Positions 25,321 to 32,378 of a DNA stretch of 34,700 nt are shown piece after piece. A program made the translations under genes and the position numbers. Each line of letters starts with the position of its first letter. Position 1 is the first letter of the stretch. Source of the DNA: Prosthecobacter sp. (lineage in GTDB: Bacteria > Verrucomicrobiota > Verrucomicrobiia > Verrucomicrobiales > Verrucomicrobiaceae); contig NZ_JAQSEA010000163.1 of assembly GCF_029946185.1 (NCBI RefSeq), forward strand, positions 1 to 34,700, written 5' to 3'. A model generated the notes under the pieces. It saw only the letters and a program-made list of their open reading frames with translations. It was not told the origin of the DNA and did not search any database.

Positions 25321-26025
25321 ATGAAACTGGACCGACTCATCGCCAGTCACCAGTCCATGGGGCGTCAGGCAGCTCATCATGCCATCGCTGCACGACGGGT
25401 CCGTGTTGATGGAGTGTGGGTAACCGACGGCCACCAGCCAGTGGATCGTTTCAACTTGGTGCAGCTCGATGACGCGGTGATCCAGCCGGCGGAACGCGCG
25501 CTCTATCTCATGCTGCACAAGCCGGTGGGCATTCTCAGCGCCACCAAGGACGATCAGCACCCCACCGTGGTCGATTTGATCGACGATCCCGACAAGCACA
25601 CGCTGCACATCGCCGGGCGGCTGGATCGCAGCACCTCGGGCCTCGTCCTGCTGACAAACGATGGCCGCTGGTCCAAGCGACTGATGGCAGCCGAGGAAAA
25701 GGTGCCCAAGGTTTATCTCGTCGAAACCCTCGATCCCATCGCCCCGGATGCGGTGGCGGCCTTTGCTCACGGCTTTTACTTCCATACCGAGGACATCACG
25801 ACGCTGCCCGCAGAACTGGTCATCTTGGACGAGCGCCATGCGCGGCTCACGCTGCATGAAGGGCGCTATCACCAAGTGAAGCGCATGTTCCACCGGGTCA
25901 GCAATCGCGTCATCAACCTGCATCGCGAAAGCATCGGCCCGCTGGCACTGCCAGCCGATCTGCCGCCAGGGGCATGGCGTGCCCTGACTCCTCAGGAGGT
26001 CGTGGCCGCCAGCGGAAATGGCTGA
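25321..26025 (+). CDS. rsuA: RsuA-type rRNA pseudouridine synthase
   Basis: Product of 234 residues from the ATG at 25321, which starts the S4 RNA-binding domain (MKLDRLIASHQSMGRQAAHHAI, residues about 1-50, cited in part). The catalytic domain follows, with LHKPVGILSATKD at about 65-77 and the catalytic Asp102 in GRLDRSTSGLVLLTNDG. RLTLHEGRYHQVKRMF near the C-terminus is the family motif III region. Members of the RsuA/RluB/E/F group change one uridine of 16S or 23S rRNA to pseudouridine. The length and S4 domain fit RsuA (position 516 of 16S rRNA) best, but RluE/RluF-type specificity cannot be ruled out. It may be read with the chaperone genes upstream. Confidence 0.88.
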   Translation: MKLDRLIASHQSMGRQAAHHAIAARRVRVDGVWVTDGHQPVDRFNLVQLDDAVIQPAERALYLMLHKPVGILSATKDDQHPTVVDLIDDPDKHTLHIAGRLDRSTSGLVLLTNDGRWSKRLMAAEEKVPKVYLVETLDPIAPDAVAAFAHGFYFHTEDITTLPAELVILDERHARLTLHEGRYHQVKRMFHRVSNRVINLHRESIGPLALPADLPPGAWRALTPQEVVAASGNG

Positions 26026-26091
26026 ACAACGTTGACGATCAGATTTCTAGCAGTTGTTTGTTTTTCAGAAAATCCAGCTTTCGCAGATGAA

Positions 26092-26105
26092 TTTCACCCC
26101 TTAAT
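26092..26105 (+). promoter_or_regulatory. CACCCCTTAAT leader motif before the deacetylase gene
   Basis: TTTCACCCCTTAAT ends 11 bases before the GTG at 26117, the same spacing as the matching motif in front of the FHA gene at 16470. The equal distance supports the GTG as the start if the motif positions the ribosome or the transcript start. Confidence 0.25.
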
Positions 26106-26116
26106 CTCTTCCTCTT

Positions 26117-27016
26117 GTGATCCCCCCACGCATGTATCTTAGCATTTGGTTTGGCATCATGTTGGCAGGCCAGTCAGGCTGTACAACTCAAAAGGCTGCA
26201 AAGCCGGACAAACTCGCCATCGGTGAGGCGCGCAAGGCGCTGCCTTTTGAAGAGAAAGAAAACCCGCTCGTGAAGCGGCTGAACAACCCTTCCTCCATGC
26301 CTGTCGTGCCACCTGCGGGTGCACGCACCTCGTATTCCTCCGTCAAGATCGAGCAGAAGGCGCTCGCCATGACCTTTGACGACGGCCCGCATCCGAGCCT
26401 GACTCCCAAATTGCTCGACATCCTCAAGGAGCGGAACATCAAGTGCACGTTCTTCCTCATCGGTGAGCAGGTGAAGATGTATCCCGCCATCGTGCGCCGT
26501 ATCATCGCAGAAGGCCATGAAATTGGCAATCACACCTGGACTCACTGCAGCCTCACCAGCCGCTCGGATGAGCAGATCCGCAATGAACTCAAAAAGTCCG
26601 AGGACGCCGTCTTTGAAGTAGCCGGAGTGCGTCCGCATCTGGTGCGTCCTCCTTACGGAGCCATCAACACTCGGATCAAAGACCTGATGTTCACCGAGTT
26701 CGGCTACTCCACCATCATGTGGTCCGTGGATCCGCAGGACTGGCGTCGTCCGGGTGTGTCCGTCGTGACCAGCCGCCTTGTCAATGGCGCGCATCCGGGT
26801 GCCATCATGCTCGCGCATGACATCCATCCGCCCACCATCGCCGCCGTGCCGGCGATGTTCGATCAGTTGCTGGCCAAAGGGTATCAATTCGTCACCGTGA
26901 GCCAGCTCATGAACATGGAAAAAGCCTCGATGCCCGTCGGCGTGATCATCCGTCCCGCCGAAAAGATCAACGACAAAGATCCCAAGCCGATGCCGGAGAA
27001 AAAGCCAGGCGTTTGA
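26117..27016 (+). CDS. Polysaccharide deacetylase lipoprotein (NodB domain)
   Basis: Product of 299 residues from a GTG start at 26117. That start keeps an Arg in front of the hydrophobic signal (MIPPRMYLSIWFGIMLAGQSGC, in parts) and places the lipid-carrying cysteine at 22. The ATG at 26132 is the alternative. The NodB domain spans about 82-270 with all five motifs: TFDDGPH (Asp88, Asp89), HTWTH (His139, His143), RPPYG, the DPQDW region, and MLAHDIH. Carbohydrate esterase family 4 enzymes remove N- or O-acetyl groups from peptidoglycan or other sugars with a metal held by Asp-His-His (family knowledge). The protein is anchored in the envelope. A hairpin repeat follows five bases after the stop. 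Confidence 0.9.
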   Translation: MIPPRMYLSIWFGIMLAGQSGCTTQKAAKPDKLAIGEARKALPFEEKENPLVKRLNNPSSMPVVPPAGARTSYSSVKIEQKALAMTFDDGPHPSLTPKLLDILKERNIKCTFFLIGEQVKMYPAIVRRIIAEGHEIGNHTWTHCSLTSRSDEQIRNELKKSEDAVFEVAGVRPHLVRPPYGAINTRIKDLMFTEFGYSTIMWSVDPQDWRRPGVSVVTSRLVNGAHPGAIMLAHDIHPPTIAAVPAMFDQLLAKGYQFVTVSQLMNMEKASMPVGVIIRPAEKINDKDPKPMPEKKPGV

Positions 27017-27021
27017 CTAAA

Positions 27022-27058
27022 GTAGCCTTGTTGCTGTGCAACAAGTGAGCGCTCCCGC
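27022..27058 (+). repeat. GTAGCC-triloop hairpin repeat, copy A
   Basis: GTAGCC is followed by TTGTTGC, loop TGT, and GCAACAA (27028-27044), and then by TGAGCGCTCCCGC. It has the same layout as 28701-28740 and 32003-32043 but a different stem sequence, so the pairing is kept while the bases differ. It lies directly after the deacetylase stop. Confidence 0.6.
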
Positions 27059-27107
27059 AATCGCCAAAGTCGCTCATAGCACTCCAGGCGTTGATGGGGA
27101 AAGATTG

Positions 27108-27146
27108 AAAAAAAGAAAGCGCCCCGGGCGGAGCCGAGACGCTTTC
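27108..27146 (-). terminator. Strong minus-strand intrinsic terminator
   Basis: Read on the minus strand, GAAAGCG (27146-27140) pairs with CGCTTTC (27121-27115). The inner bases CTCGG and CCGGG also pair, giving about 13 pairs with a six-base loop. A run of seven T follows directly (27114-27108). On the plus strand there is no T-run. No minus-strand protein gene lies upstream, so it must end a non-coding transcript. Confidence 0.8.
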
Positions 27147-27364
27147 AAACCCACATGTGCCGTCCGAATACAAAGGGCTCACGTATCCCATGAGACCAAG
27201 TGGGAACCCGCGTGATGAAGCTCTGTCTTCCAGTGAAGGCATGACATGTCACTTCAGCGCGTAGCCCCCGCAGTTGATGAATCGGGCCGGGCCACAAAGC
27301 TCGAAAACGAACACCGCAGGAAATTTTTCAAAGAGCAGGCCGCAGCAAAACGCCGGACCAAGAT
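27108..27364 (-). ncRNA. Candidate small RNA, unclassified
   Basis: The terminator at 27108-27146 has no minus-strand gene in front of it, yet the 557-base region between the two plus-strand genes is otherwise empty. On the minus strand the sequence can fold well. ACATG plus TGCC (near 27250-27239) pair with GGCA and CATGT (near 27162-27154), leaving a three-base bulge. Inside, TCACG...CGTGA encloses TCCCA...TGGGA (27215-27179). A promoter-like TTGATC-N17-TAGCAT (27399-27371) would start it near 27364 and give about 255 bases. The length suits 6S-type RNAs, but I could not match the conserved features of 6S, SRP, RNase P or tmRNA. The ends are estimates. Confidence 0.4.
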
Positions 27365-27370
27365 GTCCAA

Positions 27371-27399
27371 ATGCTATCCTGAAATGCCCGCATGATCAA
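27371..27399 (-). promoter_or_regulatory. Candidate promoter of the small RNA
   Basis: On the minus strand, TTGATC (27399-27394) and TAGCAT (27376-27371) are 17 bases apart, each matching four of six bases of the sigma-70 consensus. It is the best-placed promoter-like pair for the transcript that ends at 27108. Confidence 0.28.
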
Positions 27400-27427
27400 G
27401 AGCCGAGTCGCCTGGAAAAAGTACTCT

Positions 27428-27483
27428 CGAGCTTTAGCTCGTTCTGGAAGGCATCGGCATCTCCCAAAACGGGCTAAAGCTCG
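27428..27483. repeat. 11-bp inverted repeat upstream of the phosphatase-like gene
   Basis: CGAGCTTTAGC (27428-27438) is perfectly complementary to GCTAAAGCTCG (27473-27483), with 34 bases between. There is no T-run. The rest of the gap 27147-27573 holds the candidate small RNA and no convincing open reading frame. Confidence 0.6.
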
Positions 27484-27573
27484 CGACGACTCAGGCACGC
27501 CACGCCCCTCGCATAGATACAATCTTGAGTGTTCAATGTTCAGCGTTCCCTCCGTTTGTTTCAGCTGACACTC

Positions 27574-28689
27574 ATGACCCGTTTCCTTCTCTTCCTCCTG
27601 CTATGCTCCACCACCCAGGCCGCCACCATCCAGCGCATCTGGCTGAGCTTTCAGCGCGTCGAGCCGACACACATCACCGTGAACTGGGAGACCGCCCTGC
27701 CGGCAGACTCAGAGGTGTCCTTTGGGACCAGTTCAGCACTCGGCGGCAAGGCTGCCAAAGCAGAGCAGACCACGCTGCATCACGTCGAGATCCCCATTCC
27801 CGAGAAGGACGTGATGTATCATTACCAAGTGCGCTCAGGCACTGAAACTTCCGCCATCCATCACTTCAAAGCCATGCCCTCCAAAGAACTCCGCATTGCC
27901 GTGGTGGGAGACTGGGGCTTTGCCCAGCCTGATCTCGCTGCCTTGATCAAAGACGACGTGCATGTGCTCATGACAGCCGGGGACAATGTCGGCAGCCTGC
28001 ACCAGCCGGGCAGGGAAGGCACTAAGGCCTTCAGTGCCCTGATCGGTTCACAGCCCGAGTTGTTTCGCAGCACTCCCTTCATGCCCGTGCTGGGCAATCA
28101 CGATCGCGAAATCCGTTCGCGTGGTCCCAAGCCACCACCCGAAGCGGTGTATGACGTGGAAGCCACCGCCTATCGCGAATTCTTCGCTCTCCCCGGCAAC
28201 GAATGGAACTGGACGTTCGCGTTTCCTGAGTTCGCTGCGCGCTTCATCGCGCTCGATCTCGAACACATCAGTGACATGGGCACCACCTGGCAGACGGGTC
28301 ACCCCTTCGATGCCGCATCGCCACAGCTCGCCTGGTATCGCCAGCATATCGAAGCTCCTCAGCCCGGCCACACCATCTCCATCCAAAACGAGCGCAACGC
28401 CACCATGCGCGGCCAGTTAAAAGGCGAATGGGGCCGGCTGTTTCAGCAGGGCACCGCAGTCATCACCGGCTTCGGCTATTTCGCCGAACGCGCCATGGTG
28501 GACGGCTTCCCCTATTACAACACCGCGCTCAAAGGCGATGGCGCCCGCTACCCTGACCCCAAGTCCGCCTTCTTCGCCAGCGAGAACACGTACATGCTGC
28601 TCACCTTCAAACCCAAGTCGCCCATGCAGATCGAAATCAAGAGCCTCACAGGCAAGGTGCTCGACACTCAGAGCGTGCCAGGAAAGTAG
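27574..28689 (+). CDS. Purple-acid-phosphatase-like exported protein with lost metal ligands
   Basis: Product of 371 residues from the ATG at 27574, which begins a signal peptide (MTRFLLFLLLCSTTQA). Residues about 18-100 form a fibronectin-like domain as in purple acid phosphatases (WLSFQRVEPTHITVNWET, in part). The phosphoesterase domain follows with Asp113 (GDWGF), Asp137-Asn138 (GDN) and Asn175-His176 (GNHDRE) intact. In the second half the expected GHxxxY histidine is not seen, and the GHxH motif is replaced by Gly299-Phe-Gly-Tyr302 in ITGFGYFAERA, which aligns with AGHxHxYER. Three expected histidine ligands are thus missing and catalysis is doubtful. It may be a binding protein or use another chemistry. 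It is followed by two exported-protein genes on the same strand. Confidence 0.8.
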   Translation: MTRFLLFLLLCSTTQAATIQRIWLSFQRVEPTHITVNWETALPADSEVSFGTSSALGGKAAKAEQTTLHHVEIPIPEKDVMYHYQVRSGTETSAIHHFKAMPSKELRIAVVGDWGFAQPDLAALIKDDVHVLMTAGDNVGSLHQPGREGTKAFSALIGSQPELFRSTPFMPVLGNHDREIRSRGPKPPPEAVYDVEATAYREFFALPGNEWNWTFAFPEFAARFIALDLEHISDMGTTWQTGHPFDAASPQLAWYRQHIEAPQPGHTISIQNERNATMRGQLKGEWGRLFQQGTAVITGFGYFAERAMVDGFPYYNTALKGDGARYPDPKSAFFASENTYMLLTFKPKSPMQIEIKSLTGKVLDTQSVPGK

Positions 28690-28700
28690 CACACCGGAAA

Positions 28701-28740
28701 GTAGCCCTCTCGCTCCGCGAGAGGAGCACAGCGCTCCCAC
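28701..28740 (+). repeat. GTAGCC-triloop hairpin repeat, copy B
   Basis: GTAGCC is followed by CTCTCGC, loop TCC, and GCGAGAG (28707-28723), and then by GAGCACAGCGCTCCCAC. With the outer C-G the stem is 8 bp. It lies 11 bases after the stop of the phosphatase-like gene. The words GGAAAGTAGC are duplicated at 28681 and 28697, once across the stop codon and once at the repeat edge. Confidence 0.65.
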
Positions 28741-28839
28741 ACGCGCACAGCACCACCGCATCACCCCCACGTCGTCTACACGGGACGGCTGCTTTCCAGA
28801 GCAACATTCCCCGCATCCGCTCGTTTCCCTGCCACGACC

Positions 28840-29517
28840 ATGAAATGCCTCGCCTTCCTCTGCCTCGCCACTTTCTCCATCGCCGCCGACATTCCCTCCG
28901 AGCCCATCGCGCAAAAGGACGAGCCCATCCTCGCGGATGATTTCGAGCGCGCCGACCTAGGCAACTGGAAATCACTGATCCCCACTTTCACCGTCGAAGC
29001 CGGCGCACTCAAAGGCGTGCAGACACGCGCTGACCACGGTGCCGTGGGCCGCGTTTACCGGCCCATGAAAGACGTCGTGGTCGAATTCAAATTCCAGCTC
29101 GTCGGCTCCACCGGCTTCAATGCCGTTTTCGATGATCAAAAGTTCAAAGGCTCGCACGCTGGCCACATCTGCCGCATCGCCTTTGCACCCACGCAGATTC
29201 GTCTCGGCGATGACAAGGAAGGCGTGATGCGCAACGACATCTATGAGATGCGCAAAGACCCCGCGCACAAAAAGGAAGCGGACAAGCTGCTCGAAGGCCG
29301 TGGTTCCGCCGCCGCCATCCCGAAGCTGGAACAGCAGAAGTGGTATCAGGTGATCATCGAACTCAAAGGTGATGAACTGCGCGTGAGTCTGGACGGTAAA
29401 CCAGTCGCCTTTCTCAAATCCCCCGGCATCGCGCACGAAACCAAGAGCAGCTTTCATTTCACCGTGAACGGCACAGGTGTACTGTTCGACGACGCGAGCA
29501 TCTGGCAGGCGAAGTGA
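28840..29517 (+). CDS. Exported lectin-like (concanavalin-fold) protein
   Basis: Product of 225 residues with a short signal peptide (MKCLAFLCLATFSIAA). The mature part begins ILADDFERADLGNWK, followed by alternating beta segments (VVVEFKFQLVGSTGFNAVFDD, WYQVIIELKGDELRVSLDGKPVAFL, in parts) and ends FHFTVNGTGVLFDDASIWQAK. This pattern is that of laminin-G/concanavalin-like domains, including the DUF1080 group common in Verrucomicrobia and Planctomycetes, where members bind or act on sugars. I cannot tell binding from catalysis. It is between a phosphatase-like and a sialidase-like gene on the same strand, all exported, so they may work on the same extracellular material. Confidence 0.72.
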   Translation: MKCLAFLCLATFSIAADIPSEPIAQKDEPILADDFERADLGNWKSLIPTFTVEAGALKGVQTRADHGAVGRVYRPMKDVVVEFKFQLVGSTGFNAVFDDQKFKGSHAGHICRIAFAPTQIRLGDDKEGVMRNDIYEMRKDPAHKKEADKLLEGRGSAAAIPKLEQQKWYQVIIELKGDELRVSLDGKPVAFLKSPGIAHETKSSFHFTVNGTGVLFDDASIWQAK

Positions 29518-29585
29518 GGGCGACAGCGCTGCCTCGGTCTCGATTCCCGCGTTACAATCAGCGTATGGGTCAAAGCATCCCCCTC

Positions 29586-29595
29586 ATGTTAACAT
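29586..29595. promoter_or_regulatory. Palindrome upstream of the sialidase gene
   Basis: ATGTTAACAT is a perfect 10-bp palindrome in an AT-rich patch 68 bases before the ATG at 29664. It could be an operator, but at this length chance is possible. Confidence 0.2.
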
Positions 29596-29663
29596 AACAC
29601 CCGGTTTTATCCCTCTGCGCCATGAACGCGGCATCCAGCAGCGTTTTCCTTCCACAACCAATC

Positions 29664-32006
29664 ATGAAACACACGCTCCTGCTTCTCTCTCTTTTCGCTG
29701 TGCAAGCCCTCGCCCAGGACAAGGCCCTGCTCGATCTCACGCTCGAACCGCCCTTGGTCAATACGCAGCCCGGACCCGAGTATGACGCCGAGAAACGGCC
29801 AGGAAACATGATCATCGGCATCGATCGCACGCCAAAGGGCCGCCTCTGGGCCGCATGGGTCGGCAACGGTGATTCGCCCAATGGCTTCTTCATGCTCGCA
29901 TCAAGTGACGACGATGGCAAAACATGGTCAAAGCCACGCGTCGTCATCGATCCCCAAGACGGTGAACTCAACGGCGTGAAGTACGAACGCCGCGCCCTAG
30001 TTGGCAATCTCTGGACTGATCCAATCGGCCGCCTGTGGTGCTTCTTCGATCAAAGCCTCGGCTACTTCGACGGCCGCTGCGGCGACTGGTACATCCGCTG
30101 CGATGATCCCGATGCCGCAGAGCCGACTTGGACCGCCCCCGTCCGCTTCGCCGACGGCTGCACCCTCAACAAGCCCACCGTGCTCGCCAATGGCGACTGG
30201 CTGCTGCCCGTCTCGCTCTGGACCCGCGACCGCATGCATGGCCCCGGAGTGGACAAGGAAGCTCACAAAGATCTCGATGTCATCCGCATGGCCAATGTCT
30301 TCGCCAGCACCGATCATGGCAAGACCTGGACCCGCCGTGGTGGCGTCGCCTTTCCACGCACAGACTTCGATGAGCACATGATCGTCGAGCGCAAGGACAG
30401 CAGCCTGTGGATGCTCGCCCGTACCAAGGACGGCATCAGCGAAAGCACCTCCGCCGACAAAGGCGCGACCTGGAGCGAGCCACAGCCCTCCGCTATTCAG
30501 AACCCCAGCGCTCGTTTCTTCATCCGCCGCCTCGCATCAGGCAAGCTCATCCTCGTGAAGAACGGCCCCATCAACGTGCGCCTGCCTCGCCGCTCCAACC
30601 TGAAAGCCTTCTTGTCCGACGACGATGGCAAGACCTGGGGCAAAGGCTTTCTCATTGATGATCGCGCCGAGGTTTCCTATCCCGATGGCTTCCAGGCACC
30701 CAATGGCGACATCCACATCCTCTATGACTGGAACCGCCACACCGATGCAGAAATCTTGCACGTGAAGTTCACCGAGGCAGACATCGAAAAGCAGGCGGAG
30801 ATCGGCAAACTGACGATGGACCCTGAGGAGATCAAACGCCGCGCCAGAGTCGGCAAGACCATCGTCAATAAAGCACTGGCACCCAAGCTGCCGAAATCCA
30901 TTACGCCAGATCCCGCCTGGGCCGCGCAGGCCCTTGAAGACGCGAAGCAGGATTTCAAGAGCATCCCGTATGACGGCGTCACGCCCAACAAGATGGTCTG
31001 CGACACCACGCTGCGCGAGCTGCCCGATGGCTCATGGATCCTCTTCATCCTCGCCGGTGGCGACACCGAACCCAGCCCGCTGAACTACACCGGCGTCACC
31101 CGCAGCCATGACCTAGGCAAGACATGGACACCGCTGGAGGCATTTGACGTCGGCTTCCCCCGTGAAGGCAAAACCATCGGCCAGGGACCGACGGAACTCA
31201 TGATCCTCGGCCAGCGCAGCACGCTGTTCTTCTCCACCCATTCCAAGCATTGGGCGAATGACTGGCGCTCATGGTATCTCACCAGCGACGACTCCTTCAA
31301 AACCTGGAGCAAGCCCATCGAAGTCCCCGGCCGCCTCAAGGAGCGCACCTTCATCCGCAAGCACATCGTCTGCAAAGACGGACGCATAATGATCCCTTTC
31401 CAGCACTACATCGGCCCCGATGACGAAAAGAAAAAAGCCCCGCTTGATCGTGCCTTCACCAATCCGCGCAACGGCGTCCTCATCAGCAGCGACGGCGGCA
31501 AAACCTGGAGCGAGCACGGCAACATCCGCCTCACCCCCAACAGCCGCTACTTCGGCTGGGCCGAGAACGATCTCTTTGAGCATCCTGATGGCCGCATCAC
31601 CATGGTCATCCGCGCTGACGGCCTCGGCGGCATGCTCTACAAAGCCGAGAGCAAAGACGGCGCCAAGACCTGGCCCGAGTTCGCCTCCCTCACCCAGATC
31701 CCCAATCCCGGCAGCAAAACCACACTCTACAATCTCGGCGGAGATCGCGTCGCCATCCTGCATAATCCCAACAGCAAGCACCGCAGCCCCATGTCCCTGT
31801 GGATCAGCTTTGACGGCATGAAGACCTGGCCCTACCAGCGCGTCCTACAGCAGGAGTCTGTCGATGGCCCCAAAGGCCGCATGAACTACCCCGACGGCTT
31901 CGTCAGCAAAGACGGCCAATGGCTCCACTTCGCCTTCGACGACAACCGCCACCGCGCCGTCCATTACAGCGCCAAATTGCCTCCCGAGAAGCCCTCCGTA
32001 CAGTAG
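29664..32006 (+). CDS. Sialidase-family protein with two sets of BNR/Asp-box repeats
   Basis: Product of 780 residues from the ATG at 29664, which opens a signal peptide (MKHTLLLLSLFAVQALAQ); an upstream ATG at 29622 would bury it. Asp boxes (SxDxGxTW) start at residues 81, 215, 263 and 318 and again, some degenerate, at 481, 541, 609 and 663. The two sets fall in two halves separated by a charged helical stretch (about 370-440, TEADIEKQAEIGKLTMDPEEIKRR in part). This suggests two beta-propellers in one chain, whereas typical bacterial sialidases have one. The family cleaves terminal sialic acids, but similar proteins in this phylum often have unknown sugar targets, so substrate is open. The stop codon lies inside hairpin repeat copy C. 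Confidence 0.85.
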   Translation: MKHTLLLLSLFAVQALAQDKALLDLTLEPPLVNTQPGPEYDAEKRPGNMIIGIDRTPKGRLWAAWVGNGDSPNGFFMLASSDDDGKTWSKPRVVIDPQDGELNGVKYERRALVGNLWTDPIGRLWCFFDQSLGYFDGRCGDWYIRCDDPDAAEPTWTAPVRFADGCTLNKPTVLANGDWLLPVSLWTRDRMHGPGVDKEAHKDLDVIRMANVFASTDHGKTWTRRGGVAFPRTDFDEHMIVERKDSSLWMLARTKDGISESTSADKGATWSEPQPSAIQNPSARFFIRRLASGKLILVKNGPINVRLPRRSNLKAFLSDDDGKTWGKGFLIDDRAEVSYPDGFQAPNGDIHILYDWNRHTDAEILHVKFTEADIEKQAEIGKLTMDPEEIKRRARVGKTIVNKALAPKLPKSITPDPAWAAQALEDAKQDFKSIPYDGVTPNKMVCDTTLRELPDGSWILFILAGGDTEPSPLNYTGVTRSHDLGKTWTPLEAFDVGFPREGKTIGQGPTELMILGQRSTLFFSTHSKHWANDWRSWYLTSDDSFKTWSKPIEVPGRLKERTFIRKHIVCKDGRIMIPFQHYIGPDDEKKKAPLDRAFTNPRNGVLISSDGGKTWSEHGNIRLTPNSRYFGWAENDLFEHPDGRITMVIRADGLGGMLYKAESKDGAKTWPEFASLTQIPNPGSKTTLYNLGGDRVAILHNPNSKHRSPMSLWISFDGMKTWPYQRVLQQESVDGPKGRMNYPDGFVSKDGQWLHFAFDDNRHRAVHYSAKLPPEKPSVQ

Positions 32007-32043
32007 CCCTCTCGCTCCGCCGAGACGAGCCCAGCGCTTCCAC
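32003..32043 (+). repeat. GTAGCC-triloop hairpin repeat, copy C
   Basis: It begins on the last bases of the sialidase stop codon. GTAGCC, CTCTCGC and TCC are identical to copy B; the right arm is imperfect (GCCGAGAC) and the tail reads GAGCCCAGCGCTTCCAC. A fragment of the tail, GAGCACAGCGCTCCC, recurs alone at 32303-32317. The 372 bases from 32007 to 32378 hold only these repeats and the hairpin at 32348. Confidence 0.6.
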
Positions 32044-32347
32044 CAGCAATGCAAGCGCTCAAAAGTTCCACAGCGTTTCAAGCCTGCGCCAGCCATTCTG
32101 CTCCGCAAGATGACGGCTGTCGCCCTCCCTCCATTCGCCAAAATACCGGATGCTGCAAGGCTTGTCTCGCACACCCCGCTTAACCTCTGGTTCAGCAGGG
32201 ATTCATCCCCCGCCGAAGGCTGCATCTACCACAACACCATCACCGGCGGTGAAGACCCAGCGGTTGTGTTCTCCTAGTTCAATGCCCAGCGTGACTTTAG
32301 ATGAGCACAGCGCTCCCGTCACATCCACGCCTGCGAACACCCTCAGC

Positions 32348-32366
32348 CATCTTGCAGAGCAAGATG
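32348..32366. repeat. Triloop hairpin between convergent genes
   Basis: CATCTTGC (32348-32355) and GCAAGATG (32359-32366) form an 8-bp stem with loop AGA, ending 12 bases from the phosphofructokinase stop. Stem tips of the form GC-NNN-GC match repeat copies A and B. There is no T-run, so any terminator role would be weak. Confidence 0.5.
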
Positions 32367-32378
32367 CCACGGTACTTC

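Noticed and set aside
27115-27364. Naming the candidate RNA as 6S, SRP, RNase P or tmRNA
   Set aside because: I compared the conserved parts I know of each family and none matched convincingly. Only its structure and terminator are supported.
26967-27522. Short minus-strand open frames in the gap after the deacetylase gene
   Set aside because: One (26967-27242) contains the strong terminator, the other (27328-27522) contains the 11-bp inverted repeat. Neither has a start signal or recognisable product.
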